39,642 bases of DNA, taken from NCBI GenBank assembly GCA_900544905.1, contig UQXF01000018.1:1-39642 (forward strand), given 5' to 3'. The position numbers and the translations under genes were made by a program. The notes beneath the pieces are model-generated. The model made no database searches, was not told the origin of the DNA, and worked only from the letters and a program-made list of their open reading frames with translations. Of this stretch, positions 1 through 8,225 are shown piece by piece (position 1 is the stretch's first letter; every line of letters starts with the position of its first letter). Origin of the DNA: an uncultured Clostridium sp. (GTDB lineage Bacteria > Bacillota > Clostridia > Lachnospirales > Lachnospiraceae).

Positions 1-49
1 ACGAGATGACGTCGAGTCTCGTGGGCTCGGAGATGTGTATAAGAGACAG
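1..49. other. Nextera (Tn5) sequencing adapter, P7 side
   Basis: Bases 1-7 match the end of the Illumina P7 primer, 8-15 look like an 8-base i7 index (GACGTCGA), 16-30 are the Nextera read-2 arm GTCTCGTGGGCTCGG, and 31-49 are the Tn5 mosaic end AGATGTGTATAAGAGACAG. This is library-preparation sequence, not genome. It supplies a false GTG start at 35 that would prepend the artefactual residues MYKRQ to the first gene. Confidence 0.98.
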
Positions 50-127
50 CTTAATCATTTTACATTACCCAGACTTTATGGTATATTTTTACCGGAAAAG
101 ATTGAAAAGGAAAAGGAGAGAATTCAA

Positions 128-1159
128 ATGAACTTTATTAAGACAAACTGGAAGGGTTTTTTACTGTGCCTAATCATCGCCCTTCCTTCCTGGCTGCTGG
201 GAAAGCAGTTTCCGATTATCGGCGGTCCGGTTATTGCCATTTTACTGGGAATGATTCTTACACTTTTTATAAAGGACAAGACCCAGCTGGAAGCCGGCAT
301 AAAATTCACCTCTAAGAAAATATTACAGTACGCAGTTATTCTTCTGGGATTTGGACTCAACCTTAATGTAATTTTAGAAACCGGCAGACAGTCCCTTCCC
401 ATTATTCTTGCCACCATCACCACCTCATTGGTCATTGCCTTTGTACTGTGCAAGGTTATGCATATTCCGGGGAAGATTTCTACCCTGGTGGGTGTAGGGT
501 CTTCCATCTGCGGTGGTTCTGCCATTGCTGCCACAGCACCGGTTATTGATGCGGATGATGAGGAGGTTGCCCAGGCTATCTCCGTTATTTTCTTCTTTAA
601 CGTACTGGCAGCCCTGATATTTCCGAATCTTGGCTCCTTAATCGGCTTCAACCATACAAGCGGAGAATCCTTTGGTATCTTTGCAGGAACTGCAGTAAAT
701 GATACCTCCTCCGTCACTGCAGCTGCCTCCACCTGGGACGCCATGTGGAATCTTGGCACCCAGGCTCTGGATAAAGCGGTTACGGTAAAATTAACCCGTA
801 CCCTTGCCATCATCCCTATCACACTGGTTCTGGCATTTATCCGGACAAAAAAAGAAGCCGGCAATAAGGAGCACAAGGTAAGCATGAAACAGATTTTTCC
901 ATTTTTCATCCTTTATTTTATTGCCGCTTCCATCATTACAACCATTGCAGTAAACTGCGGTGTGGACGCCTCTGTTTTTTCCCCGGTTAAGGAGCTCAGC
1001 AAGTTCTTTATTATCCTTGCCATGGCAGCCATCGGTCTCAACACAAACATTGTCAAGCTGGTGAAAACCGGAGGCAAGCCGATTATCATGGGCTTTTGCT
1101 GCTGGATAGGAATTACCGCTGTAAGCCTCCTTATGCAGCAGCTTCTCCACATTTGGTAA
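128..1159 (+). CDS. YeiH/UPF0324 family putative sulfate exporter
   Basis: A 343-residue polytopic inner-membrane protein. The sequence shows about ten hydrophobic segments, the GGPVIAILLGM segment near residue 30, the conserved SSICGGSAIAATAPV stretch, and the family motif GTAVNDTSSVTAAA. These match the YeiH/UPF0324 family (about 340 residues), annotated as putative sulfate or related anion exporters; substrate is not established for this protein. The reading frame is open back into the sequencing adapter, but the genuine start is the ATG at 128, preceded by AAGGAAAAGGAGAG. The 78 real bases upstream hold no recognisable promoter, and a divergent LysR-type regulator often seen beside such genes cannot be assessed because the contig ends here. 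It converges on the cyclase gene through a shared terminator. Confidence 0.9.
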   Translation: MNFIKTNWKGFLLCLIIALPSWLLGKQFPIIGGPVIAILLGMILTLFIKDKTQLEAGIKFTSKKILQYAVILLGFGLNLNVILETGRQSLPIILATITTSLVIAFVLCKVMHIPGKISTLVGVGSSICGGSAIAATAPVIDADDEEVAQAISVIFFFNVLAALIFPNLGSLIGFNHTSGESFGIFAGTAVNDTSSVTAAASTWDAMWNLGTQALDKAVTVKLTRTLAIIPITLVLAFIRTKKEAGNKEHKVSMKQIFPFFILYFIAASIITTIAVNCGVDASVFSPVKELSKFFIILAMAAIGLNTNIVKLVKTGGKPIIMGFCCWIGITAVSLLMQQLLHIW

Positions 1160-1181
1160 GCTTATCAATCCGGTTATTTGA

Positions 1182-1217
1182 AAAAATGAGGTGCATATCT
1201 TATTGCACCTCATTTTT
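1182..1217. terminator. Bidirectional intrinsic terminator
   Basis: A perfect 14-bp inverted repeat (AAAAATGAGGTGCA at 1182-1195 with its complement at 1204-1217, loop of 8) lies between two convergent genes. The outer A/T runs give a U-tract on both strands, so it can end the YeiH transcript and the leftward cyclase operon. Confidence 0.9.
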
Positions 1218-1235
1218 ATATACCTCTGCCTGCAA

Positions 1236-3233
1236 TTACTTTAATATACTCTTCCGCTTTTTCTGCTTGTATATATATAACTGGGCATCTGCCTGCTCCA
1301 GCTCAAAGGACACATCTACATCCTCTGAACAGATAAACTCTTTTATACCCACGCTCATGCTTACATAGTACAGCTTATCATTGTTGCAGTTTAAGTTTTC
1401 TGTAATCTCATCAATCTGCTGCCGTATCTTCGCCTCAATATCCTTCTCATCTGTAATGAGATAGGCACAGAACTCATCACCGCCAATTCTTCCGACATCT
1501 CCCTTGCCATCTATGCTATGCACCGCATCATGTAAAATCCTTGCAATGGCACACAGAGAATAATCTCCCTCCTCATGTCCAAACTGGTCATTTACAAGCT
1601 TTAAGTTATTCATGTCCGCATAGATTGCAATTGCATTTCTTCCCTTATTTTCCCTGGCGATTACATTCCGCTTCATGTTGTCGAGAAAACCTCTTCGGTT
1701 ATAAATCTGGGTCAGCTCATCTATTTTGGAAATCTCCTCCAGTATGGAGTTCTTCTCCTCAATCTGCTGCAGGCTTTCCTCCAGCGCCTCTGCCATCTGG
1801 CTCTTTTTACAAAGCAGCTGATTGGTCTTTAACGCATTGGCAATCTGGTATGTCAGCTGCCCGATATAGCTGAAATAGTCCTCATCAATCTCCCACACAA
1901 GAAAGCCATACTGGGTTTCACCTGCATATACCATGGTGACTATCCGGATTACAGCCCCGGAACTTTTACTGTAGACATTGGAAAAAATCTTTCCAAAAGG
2001 AATCCGCTGCTTAGAAATATCAATCTCTTTTATATCCTGGGCGTCCACCGGATAGTAATAAAGAGGCATGGGCTGATAAATGATATCCGGTTTTCTCCTG
2101 TACGGCTCCTTATAATATGCCCGCAGCTGTACATATTCCGGTATGCTCCAGCTTTGTCCCCGCTTATATTCCATAGCATCTTCAAACGTATACAAATATA
2201 CACTATGAACATTCATACTACACAGACTGTTTAATATCATGGAATAAATCCGGTAATTTTCCTCTTCATAATCCAAAATATTCCTCGATATGGATACCAG
2301 GGTATGATTCAATGCATCCAGGTGGGCTTTTGTCCCCAGCACATCCTTTCTCGCTATTTCGCTGTTATGTCTTTTACAACCACAGGATTCCCTCGCAACA
2401 AAAGTGGTGTCCACTAATACATCCTGAATTTCACCCTTTACCACCTTCTCACATAGGCATACCGCCTCATATCCCAGCAAGGCAGAGTCTGCCCTTACCG
2501 TGGAAAGTCCCGGCTGAATTTCCTCGGAATAAGGAGAATCGTCAAATCCCAAAACTGCGATATCCTTCCCTATCCGGATATGCCTCGCTTCCAATACCTG
2601 ATAAGCTCCGTAGCACATCATATCATTTGCACAAACCAGGGCATCCATTTCCGGATATTCATCCAGCAGCTTCCCTATAACCTCCATACAGTTGTAGGAA
2701 AAATTTCCCTCCACAATTCTGTACTGCTCCGGCGGAATATGATTCTCACGCATACTCTGTTCAAAGATATGATACCGCTCCATTGCATCCGTATTATTTT
2801 TAGGTCCGCTTACAAAGCCAAATTTTCTGATACCATGCTCTTTTATCAGATGCTCAATTCCCAATACCATGCCACGTCCGTTATCAAAATTCACACAGGA
2901 ATACTCCTCCAGGGTATCGGAAATCAAGATAACCGGCACCATTATTTTTTGTAAGAAACGCCGCTTTTCCTCCGCACTTAAATCCGCTGCAATATTACCG
3001 GTATTTACGATGGCAACATCAATATTGTTTTCCAGAATAAAATCAAACAGACAGTTATTCTGATATGCATACTTATCTAAGGTAGGACTTCTCTTTACAT
3101 CCAGAAATTTAGCCGGAAAAATATACAAATCGTAATCTTTCTCTCTGGCAGCCTTTACCGCACCTTTACACAAAACATCTGTATTTGGGTCTTCAAATTC
3201 GCTGACAAACAGTGCTACTCTCAATCTGCCCAT
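1236..3233 (-). CDS. Diguanylate cyclase with cytosolic LacI/periplasmic-binding-type sensor domain
   Basis: A 665-residue predicted c-di-GMP synthase. Residues about 1-285 resemble the ligand-binding core of LacI-family regulators (RVALFVSEFED at the N-terminus, VLGFDDSPYSEEIQPGLSTV near 240), but there is no DNA-binding helix-turn-helix before it and no signal peptide or membrane segment, so the sensor should sit in the cytoplasm. A middle region about 290-480 and a short coiled coil about 480-505 lead to a GGDEF domain with an intact GRIGGDEF near residue 585. The RxxD inhibitory site normally five residues before GGDEF is absent. The start chosen is the second ATG, because AGGAGG directly abuts the first (3239) and is 6 nt from the second. 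It is the last gene of a probable operon with 3258-7354. A sugar or nucleoside ligand is possible but unproven. Confidence 0.85.
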   Translation of the reverse strand: MGRLRVALFVSEFEDPNTDVLCKGAVKAAREKDYDLYIFPAKFLDVKRSPTLDKYAYQNNCLFDFILENNIDVAIVNTGNIAADLSAEEKRRFLQKIMVPVILISDTLEEYSCVNFDNGRGMVLGIEHLIKEHGIRKFGFVSGPKNNTDAMERYHIFEQSMRENHIPPEQYRIVEGNFSYNCMEVIGKLLDEYPEMDALVCANDMMCYGAYQVLEARHIRIGKDIAVLGFDDSPYSEEIQPGLSTVRADSALLGYEAVCLCEKVVKGEIQDVLVDTTFVARESCGCKRHNSEIARKDVLGTKAHLDALNHTLVSISRNILDYEEENYRIYSMILNSLCSMNVHSVYLYTFEDAMEYKRGQSWSIPEYVQLRAYYKEPYRRKPDIIYQPMPLYYYPVDAQDIKEIDISKQRIPFGKIFSNVYSKSSGAVIRIVTMVYAGETQYGFLVWEIDEDYFSYIGQLTYQIANALKTNQLLCKKSQMAEALEESLQQIEEKNSILEEISKIDELTQIYNRRGFLDNMKRNVIARENKGRNAIAIYADMNNLKLVNDQFGHEEGDYSLCAIARILHDAVHSIDGKGDVGRIGGDEFCAYLITDEKDIEAKIRQQIDEITENLNCNNDKLYYVSMSVGIKEFICSEDVDVSFELEQADAQLYIYKQKKRKSILK

Positions 3234-3257
3234 AGCCATCCTCCTTTTTTCTGTATC

Positions 3258-4127
3258 TTACATTTTCCCTTCTCTGTCTAAACACATTCCATCTATATCA
3301 GGCAGGTCCTGATAAACCTCCGGAATAAACCGTTCCGCGAGCTTTCCCTTTCTGCCCTTTCCTTTATTCTTCACATAAAAGTAGCCCAATACGGAAAATA
3401 CAGCAGCTCCAAGAAAATTCACAAACAAATCTTCCATGGTGTCATAAAGACCGATATCCAGATATCCCTCCACCGGCAACAGTTCCCCATTTACCGTTAC
3501 CGCATGAATTCCGTCAATCACCACCGGGTTATTAAGTCCCGCCGGGTCAAGGGTTACCGAAGATAGGGAGGTAATTACCGTGTCCTTCTGCATATCCATA
3601 TTAAAGCAGTAATCCATACTGAATTCAAAAAATTCCCAAAACACACCTATGGTCATGGAAAAACAAAATGCCACAATCGCAAGATACACCGGTGACAGTT
3701 TCATCTTAAAGTTATCATTCCGGTTTAACAAATCCACAAGACAGAACCCGATAGCCGCTACCAAAAATCCATTTAACGAATGGAGGATGGTATCCCACAC
3801 CGGTATTTTAATATACATGGAATGAATTTCCCCAAGTATCTCCGCCGCATAGATAAATAACAGGATGATAACCTCCATTGTATCCGGAAAACGGATACGG
3901 AGCTTCTGTTCAATAAAAGTAGGCAGCATAAACAGTACCAGTGTCAAAATACACAGAAACACATTTTCATAGTTCTGGTTAAAGAACTGTGCAACCATAA
4001 TTAAAATCACAGAAAGTCTCAGCAAAAGATACAGAATAAAAACACCTTTTCGCTCTTTTGCCGCACGCTTCGCACGCCTCAGGAATAATGCCATTTTCAA
4101 TCTACTTCTCTTTGCGTCTTTTTTCAT
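3258..4127 (-). CDS. Multi-pass membrane protein, possibly YjdF/DUF2238-like
   Basis: A 289-residue membrane protein of unknown function. It has a very basic N-terminus (KKDAKRSR), then about six hydrophobic segments spread over residues 28-175, and a last one near 240-260 followed by a basic tail. Two polar motifs lie in or beside membrane segments: DTILHSLNGFLVAAIGF near 125 and FWEFFEFSMDYCF near 165, an arrangement reminiscent of the YjdF/DUF2238 family; this assignment is by recollection of motif spacing only. About 60 soluble residues (180-235) interrupt the last two segments. It starts 35 nt after fliB and ends 18 nt before the GGDEF gene, so it is probably co-transcribed with them. 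Confidence 0.7.
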   Translation of the reverse strand: MKKDAKRSRLKMALFLRRAKRAAKERKGVFILYLLLRLSVILIMVAQFFNQNYENVFLCILTLVLFMLPTFIEQKLRIRFPDTMEVIILLFIYAAEILGEIHSMYIKIPVWDTILHSLNGFLVAAIGFCLVDLLNRNDNFKMKLSPVYLAIVAFCFSMTIGVFWEFFEFSMDYCFNMDMQKDTVITSLSSVTLDPAGLNNPVVIDGIHAVTVNGELLPVEGYLDIGLYDTMEDLFVNFLGAAVFSVLGYFYVKNKGKGRKGKLAERFIPEVYQDLPDIDGMCLDREGKM

Positions 4128-4162
4128 CTTATTCCTCTTTTTCCATTCTATGACAGAAGCTG

Positions 4163-5434
4163 CTAAGACAGCAGACCAATCAGTATATGTTCCACATCAA
4201 AAATCGGATGGGCAGAAAGCACCAGCTGCAGAGATTCAAAATTATTGTAGGAATGCTCCACCTCTTTTGAATAGGCATGGGCAACCTTCACCTGGTCCTC
4301 ATATAAAAACTCCTTCTGCTGTTTCAGCCATACTGCAATATCCATTTCCAGAATCACCATATAGGACACTACTGCCAGCTTTACCTTCGTATAGGCGTCA
4401 TGGTCATACGCCGCCCCGAGAAAATAATTAAATATATAATACACCAGAATGTGCTCAAATTCATATTCCTTTTCCTGATAATAATGGAAAAACTCCTGAT
4501 AGGAAAGGAGATAATCCCGCAAAAAGCTGCTGCTCTCTTCCCCTGCCTCCTCTTCTTCCACCAGACCCGCAGATATCAGCACGCCCTTTAAATCATTCTT
4601 TCCATGCATGATTTTCATGCACTCTGCCAGCAATACCGTCCATTCTTCCTTAATGGTCTCCAGTCCCTCAAACATATTGAGAAGCTGCCGCATCCACTCT
4701 TCCTTTTCCGTTACCCGGTTCTCATGTTTTTCAAAATACTTCTCCAGAAGTACCTTTTTCTCCGGCTTTTTATAATTCTCTATCTTTTCTAAAATCTTAT
4801 CATACTGCTTCTGGTCGATAAACTCCTGAATTTCATAAGCAAACAGCAGCACGGTAGCCGCCCGTTTCGTGATAAATTCCTCCCGGTTCTGCAAAATGGA
4901 AAATATAAGATTCCGTGCCTGGAACAAAACGTCAAACAACGGCTTATCCAGTTTATTCACATGGTTTCTTTTCCAGAACAGAAGGGATTTTACAGGCTCC
5001 ACATGCTTTAAGCCATAATCCTCATCTGTTCCCTCCCTGCATACAAAGGTCATTTTTTCTTTGTGGGCAAGCATAATCCGGCTTGCCTCAGGACAGGACA
5101 TGGTAAGGCTTACCTCTTTTAAGTCGTCAAATTCCTCTATGTGCCTTGGGAAATTCGTGCAGGTTTCACAAAGGCAGTCCTCTCCCATTTCAATAAAGAT
5201 ATCACAAAGATTATCCGCATTTAAAAACGGACATCTGGTTCCATTCAAAATAAACTGTTTTTCCCTTACCCTGGTACTGCTCTTAAGTCTCTTCCCAAAA
5301 TCTCCATCCTGCTTTAAGTAACGCTTCAGGGAAGCATCATCCAAATCTATTTCCCAGTTCTCACAGCAGGAATCTTCACAAATTCCACCAATACAATGAA
5401 AATCTCCATAATAGGATACTGTTCTATATCTCAT
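4163..5434 (-). CDS. fliB: FliB-type flagellin lysine N-methylase
   Basis: A 423-residue protein resembling FliB, which methylates lysine side chains on flagellin in enterobacteria and has homologues in motile Clostridia. The recognisable part is the cysteine-rich N-terminus: C14, C19, C23 and C24 followed by ENWEID, then further cysteines in FLNADNLCDIF and CLCETCTNFPR (about 80-115), likely metal or Fe-S ligands. The remainder is helical and charged without obvious motifs. The start is supported by AAGGAATGGCAG before the ATG. No flagellin or flagellar structural gene is adjacent, so the substrate is inferred only from family knowledge. It lies 54 nt after proB and is probably in the same operon. 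Confidence 0.82.
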   Translation of the reverse strand: MRYRTVSYYGDFHCIGGICEDSCCENWEIDLDDASLKRYLKQDGDFGKRLKSSTRVREKQFILNGTRCPFLNADNLCDIFIEMGEDCLCETCTNFPRHIEEFDDLKEVSLTMSCPEASRIMLAHKEKMTFVCREGTDEDYGLKHVEPVKSLLFWKRNHVNKLDKPLFDVLFQARNLIFSILQNREEFITKRAATVLLFAYEIQEFIDQKQYDKILEKIENYKKPEKKVLLEKYFEKHENRVTEKEEWMRQLLNMFEGLETIKEEWTVLLAECMKIMHGKNDLKGVLISAGLVEEEEAGEESSSFLRDYLLSYQEFFHYYQEKEYEFEHILVYYIFNYFLGAAYDHDAYTKVKLAVVSYMVILEMDIAVWLKQQKEFLYEDQVKVAHAYSKEVEHSYNNFESLQLVLSAHPIFDVEHILIGLLS

Positions 5435-5488
5435 CTGCCATTCCTTCTTTTCTACAACACTGCATATCTATCACAGCCATGGATTCCC

Positions 5489-6298
5489 TTATAATCTGCT
5501 TTTTCCCACCGGCAATTTTACAAAATGAGTTCCTGCCATTTCTCCCTCTATAATCCGGTAAATATTCTCCGGATTATTGCCATGGGCAATATGCATATCC
5601 ATACCATGATTCACTGCATATTCGGCAGCCTCCAGCTTCGTCACCATTCCACCGGTTCCCCGGTTTGAGCCCGAGCCCGAACCCAGCGCCTTAATCTCAT
5701 CCGTAATCCTCTCTACCTTGTGAATCAGCTTTGCCTCAGCATTGCTATAGGGATTACTGTCGTAAAGCCCCTCAATATCGGACAGAATAATCAGCCGGTC
5801 TGCCTCACAAAGCCTGGCAACAATAGCAGAAAGCATGTCATTGTCACCAAACACCTTCTTTTCCGATTCAATCTCCGCATGGCTCACCGAGTCATTCTCA
5901 TTGACAACCGGAATCATACCGCTTTCCATCAACGCCTCAAATGTATTCTTCAAATTTCTCCTTTTTTCTTTTACTGCAATGTCCTCTGCCGTAAGCAGAA
6001 TCTGACCCACAATGTTACCATATTCGCCAAAGCACTTGTCATAAATATGCATCAGCTCACACTGTCCCACTGCGGCTGCCGCCTGTTTCATACACACATT
6101 CTGTGGCTTCATAGGAAGCCGCATCTTATTTACTCCAACCGCTATCGCTCCGGAGGATACAAGTATCACCTGATGACCGTCATTGTGCAGCGAGGATAAT
6201 ACCTGTGCCAGTTTATCAATCGTGCGGAAATTAAGCGCTCCGTTTTCTCCTGTTAATGTCGAGGTTCCCACCTTAACCACAATCCGCTGTTTCTCCAT
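5489..6298 (-). CDS. proB: Glutamate 5-kinase, short form without PUA domain
   Basis: A 269-residue cytosolic amino-acid kinase that phosphorylates L-glutamate in the first step of proline synthesis. Diagnostic segments are VVKVGTSTLTG at the N-terminus (phosphate loop), LVSSGAIAVG near 47, VVNENDSVSH near 135 and GSGSGSNRGTGGMVTKLEAA near 207. Most bacterial ProB proteins are about 365 residues with a C-terminal PUA domain; this one ends soon after the kinase fold, at an ordinary stop with no PUA remnant in the 54 nt before fliB. proA is not in this window, unlike the usual proBA pair. A clear ribosome binding site (AAGGAGTAAGAC) precedes the ATG. Substrate assignment is strong from the motifs. 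Confidence 0.93.
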   Translation of the reverse strand: MEKQRIVVKVGTSTLTGENGALNFRTIDKLAQVLSSLHNDGHQVILVSSGAIAVGVNKMRLPMKPQNVCMKQAAAAVGQCELMHIYDKCFGEYGNIVGQILLTAEDIAVKEKRRNLKNTFEALMESGMIPVVNENDSVSHAEIESEKKVFGDNDMLSAIVARLCEADRLIILSDIEGLYDSNPYSNAEAKLIHKVERITDEIKALGSGSGSNRGTGGMVTKLEAAEYAVNHGMDMHIAHGNNPENIYRIIEGEMAGTHFVKLPVGKSRL

Positions 6299-6361
6299 GT
6301 CTTACTCCTTTAAATGTAAAAGCTTTCAAATCTTCTCTTTTGTAATGCCCCTATATACCAG

Positions 6362-7354
6362 TTACGGTTTTTTCTTCTCCAGTTCAAGCCTTTCCTGCTT
6401 TATCACATTCAAAAACCGTCTTCTTATCTCAAAATCCGGGTCAGCCCCCAGCTGTGACATCCCATCCTCTGTAATAACGCCTCCTGCCATAGAGAAGTGT
6501 CCACCTCCGCCGCCCAGCCCATCCAGAGCCTTCTGGGTAATGGTTCCGGCATGATAAACAGCTGTCTCATTTCTTACAGAAAACTTATAACCGCCATTCC
6601 GGACGGCATATACTACGGAAAATTGCACGATGTCCAGTCCCAGAATAAAGTCAGAAATCATCGCAATCAGACCATCGGGACAGTCAAAGGAAATCTTGGC
6701 AAAGCCCACATCCTCATAAATTTTGATGTTCCGGATTGCCTCACCATATGCATGCAAATCCTCAATCCCCATATTGTTATTATACATGGAAATAATCTTC
6801 CGGTTGTCTGCCAGCTTATGCAGATGGGCAAACATCTCTATATCAAAGTCTGTCACACCCCTGTTAAAGGAATCGGTATCCATCTTAATTCCATACAACA
6901 GGGCAGTGGCAGTATTGGTATCTATGGTTGTATCACTCTTAATAAAATAATCCGTTACAATGGAACAGCATGCGCCGCAAATCCTGATGTCACTGTATTC
7001 ATACGCACATGGTATCATGGTAGGATGATGGTCAATGCACGCCACTTCATCCCCCACAAAATCCGTAATATTGGAATTATATTTTTGGGCATCAATCGTA
7101 ACAATATAGTCTTTTTCCACCATATGGGGCAAATCATCAATATGTACCACCTCAATGCCAAATTCCTCAATCATGCGCTTTGTACTGTTTTTTTCAATTT
7201 TACCGGCATAGCAGATTGTGGCATCCACCCCGTTTGCCTTCAAAAACACCTGCATGCCAAATGCTGCTGCCAATGCATCCGGGTCTGGAAAATTATGGGT
7301 CTGTAAATAAACCATATGATTTTTTAATAAATTTACCAACCTTCTCCAGTCCAT
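6362..7354 (-). CDS. DHH/DHHA1 family phosphoesterase (NrnA-like)
   Basis: A 330-residue cytosolic DHH-superfamily phosphoesterase. Metal-binding motifs are all visible: HNFPDPDAL at 20-28, VTIDAQ around D88, the signature DHH at 108-110, and the glycine-rich DHHA1 motif GGGGGHFSMAGG near 285. NrnA-type members degrade short RNA, 3'-phosphoadenosine phosphate or pApA (the c-di-AMP breakdown product). The exact substrate cannot be read from sequence. The first motif has PDPDAL instead of the more usual PDGDA, which could reflect a subfamily. It is the first gene of the presumed leftward operon, with GGAGG before the ATG and a sigma-A-like promoter about 40 nt further upstream, and it diverges from spoVAA. 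Confidence 0.88.
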   Translation of the reverse strand: MDWRRLVNLLKNHMVYLQTHNFPDPDALAAAFGMQVFLKANGVDATICYAGKIEKNSTKRMIEEFGIEVVHIDDLPHMVEKDYIVTIDAQKYNSNITDFVGDEVACIDHHPTMIPCAYEYSDIRICGACCSIVTDYFIKSDTTIDTNTATALLYGIKMDTDSFNRGVTDFDIEMFAHLHKLADNRKIISMYNNNMGIEDLHAYGEAIRNIKIYEDVGFAKISFDCPDGLIAMISDFILGLDIVQFSVVYAVRNGGYKFSVRNETAVYHAGTITQKALDGLGGGGGHFSMAGGVITEDGMSQLGADPDFEIRRRFLNVIKQERLELEKKKP

Positions 7355-7390
7355 CGGATACCTCCAATTCTTTTAATTTACTAATTTGTT

Positions 7391-7419
7391 ATCATATCAC
7401 AAGCTGTGCAGATTAACAA
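7391..7419 (-). promoter_or_regulatory. Putative sigma-A promoter of the DHH-proB-fliB operon
   Basis: On the minus strand TTGTTA (7414-7419) and TATGAT (7391-7396) are separated by exactly 17 nt, giving 4/6 and 5/6 matches to consensus. It faces the DHH gene starting at 7354. Confidence 0.55.
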
Positions 7420-7495
7420 TATTTTCATGAAAAATATCTATCTCTTTTCCCAAAAAATCACCTGTTTTTGTGAAATTTTTTTAAAATTCCTTTCT

Positions 7496-7524
7496 GCATA
7501 ACTCCGTTCATTTGTTACATACTA
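7496..7524 (+). promoter_or_regulatory. Sigma-G-type sporulation promoter of spoVA
   Basis: GCATA (7496-7500) and CATACTA (7518-7524) are separated by 17 nt. This matches the known forespore sigma-G consensus of Bacillus (gHATR, 17-18 nt, CATACTA) at every position, and it stands about 57 nt before spoVAA, which is sigma-G dependent in Bacillus subtilis. Confidence 0.85.
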
Positions 7525-7580
7525 GAATAAAGCATATTTCATCAAAAATCAAATTTATATGAACAGAAATGGAGAACCGT

Positions 7581-8210
7581 ATGGAACAGATTGTCTATAT
7601 AAAAGCACCCCAATGCATTGAAATAACAAAGCCTGATGTTACCCTGCAGGATTTCCTGACAATTTACACCACAGAGGAAAGCCTGAAAAAAGAGCTCGCA
7701 TCAATTCCCTTCTACTCCTTTACAGAAGGTAAAAAGGAACAGGTTGTGGTATCTGTCTTAAAGGTAATAGAGACAATAGCAAAACACTTTCCGGATGCTG
7801 ACATCGAAAATCTGGGGGAGGGTGATTTCATTTTATCCTACCAACCCCGGGACAAGCACGAAAAAGCCAAGGAACACCTTTTTACCTTTTTCATATGCAT
7901 GGTCGCCTTCTTTGGCGGCGGCTACGCCATCATGGCATATAACACAGATGTGGGGGCAAAGGAGCTGTTTACCTACCTTTCTATGCTGTTTTTGGGGAAT
8001 CCCAAATCCGGTGTATTGTGGATTGCCATTGCCTATGCCATCGGTCTCACAGCCGGAATGCTGTTATTCTTCAACCATCTTGGCAGCAAAAAAATCACCT
8101 TGGACCCCACACCTTTGGAGGTGCAGATGCGGTTATATGAAAAGGATGTCAGCACAACCATAATCAAGGATGTGAGCCGCCGGGGAGAAAGCATCGATAT
8201 AAAACAATAG
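7581..8210 (+). CDS. spoVAA: Stage V sporulation protein AA
   Basis: A 209-residue SpoVAA, a component of the inner-forespore-membrane channel that moves dipicolinic acid during spore formation and germination. The N-terminal half (MEQIVYIKAP, then VTLQDFLTIY) is soluble with the fold expected for SpoVAA; two membrane segments follow at about 97-120 and 140-165, with the family's FFGGGYAIMAYNTDVGA stretch between, then a short cytosolic tail. An upstream in-frame ATG at 7569 has no ribosome binding site, whereas GGAG lies 6 nt before the ATG at 7581, which also gives the usual family N-terminus. It begins a three-gene operon behind the sigma-G-type promoter. Confidence 0.93.
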   Translation: MEQIVYIKAPQCIEITKPDVTLQDFLTIYTTEESLKKELASIPFYSFTEGKKEQVVVSVLKVIETIAKHFPDADIENLGEGDFILSYQPRDKHEKAKEHLFTFFICMVAFFGGGYAIMAYNTDVGAKELFTYLSMLFLGNPKSGVLWIAIAYAIGLTAGMLLFFNHLGSKKITLDPTPLEVQMRLYEKDVSTTIIKDVSRRGESIDIKQ

Positions 8211-8225
8211 AAAGGATTACCTGTT

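Noticed and set aside
35..127. N-terminal extension of the YeiH-type protein beginning MYKRQ
   Set aside because: The start codon and first residues are encoded by sequencing adapter; the ATG at 128 has a proper ribosome binding site.
124..909. Long antisense frame opposite the YeiH-type gene, and similar long frames opposite addA, the TPR genes and folC
   Set aside because: They mirror real genes, lack ribosome binding sites and have no recognisable protein features.
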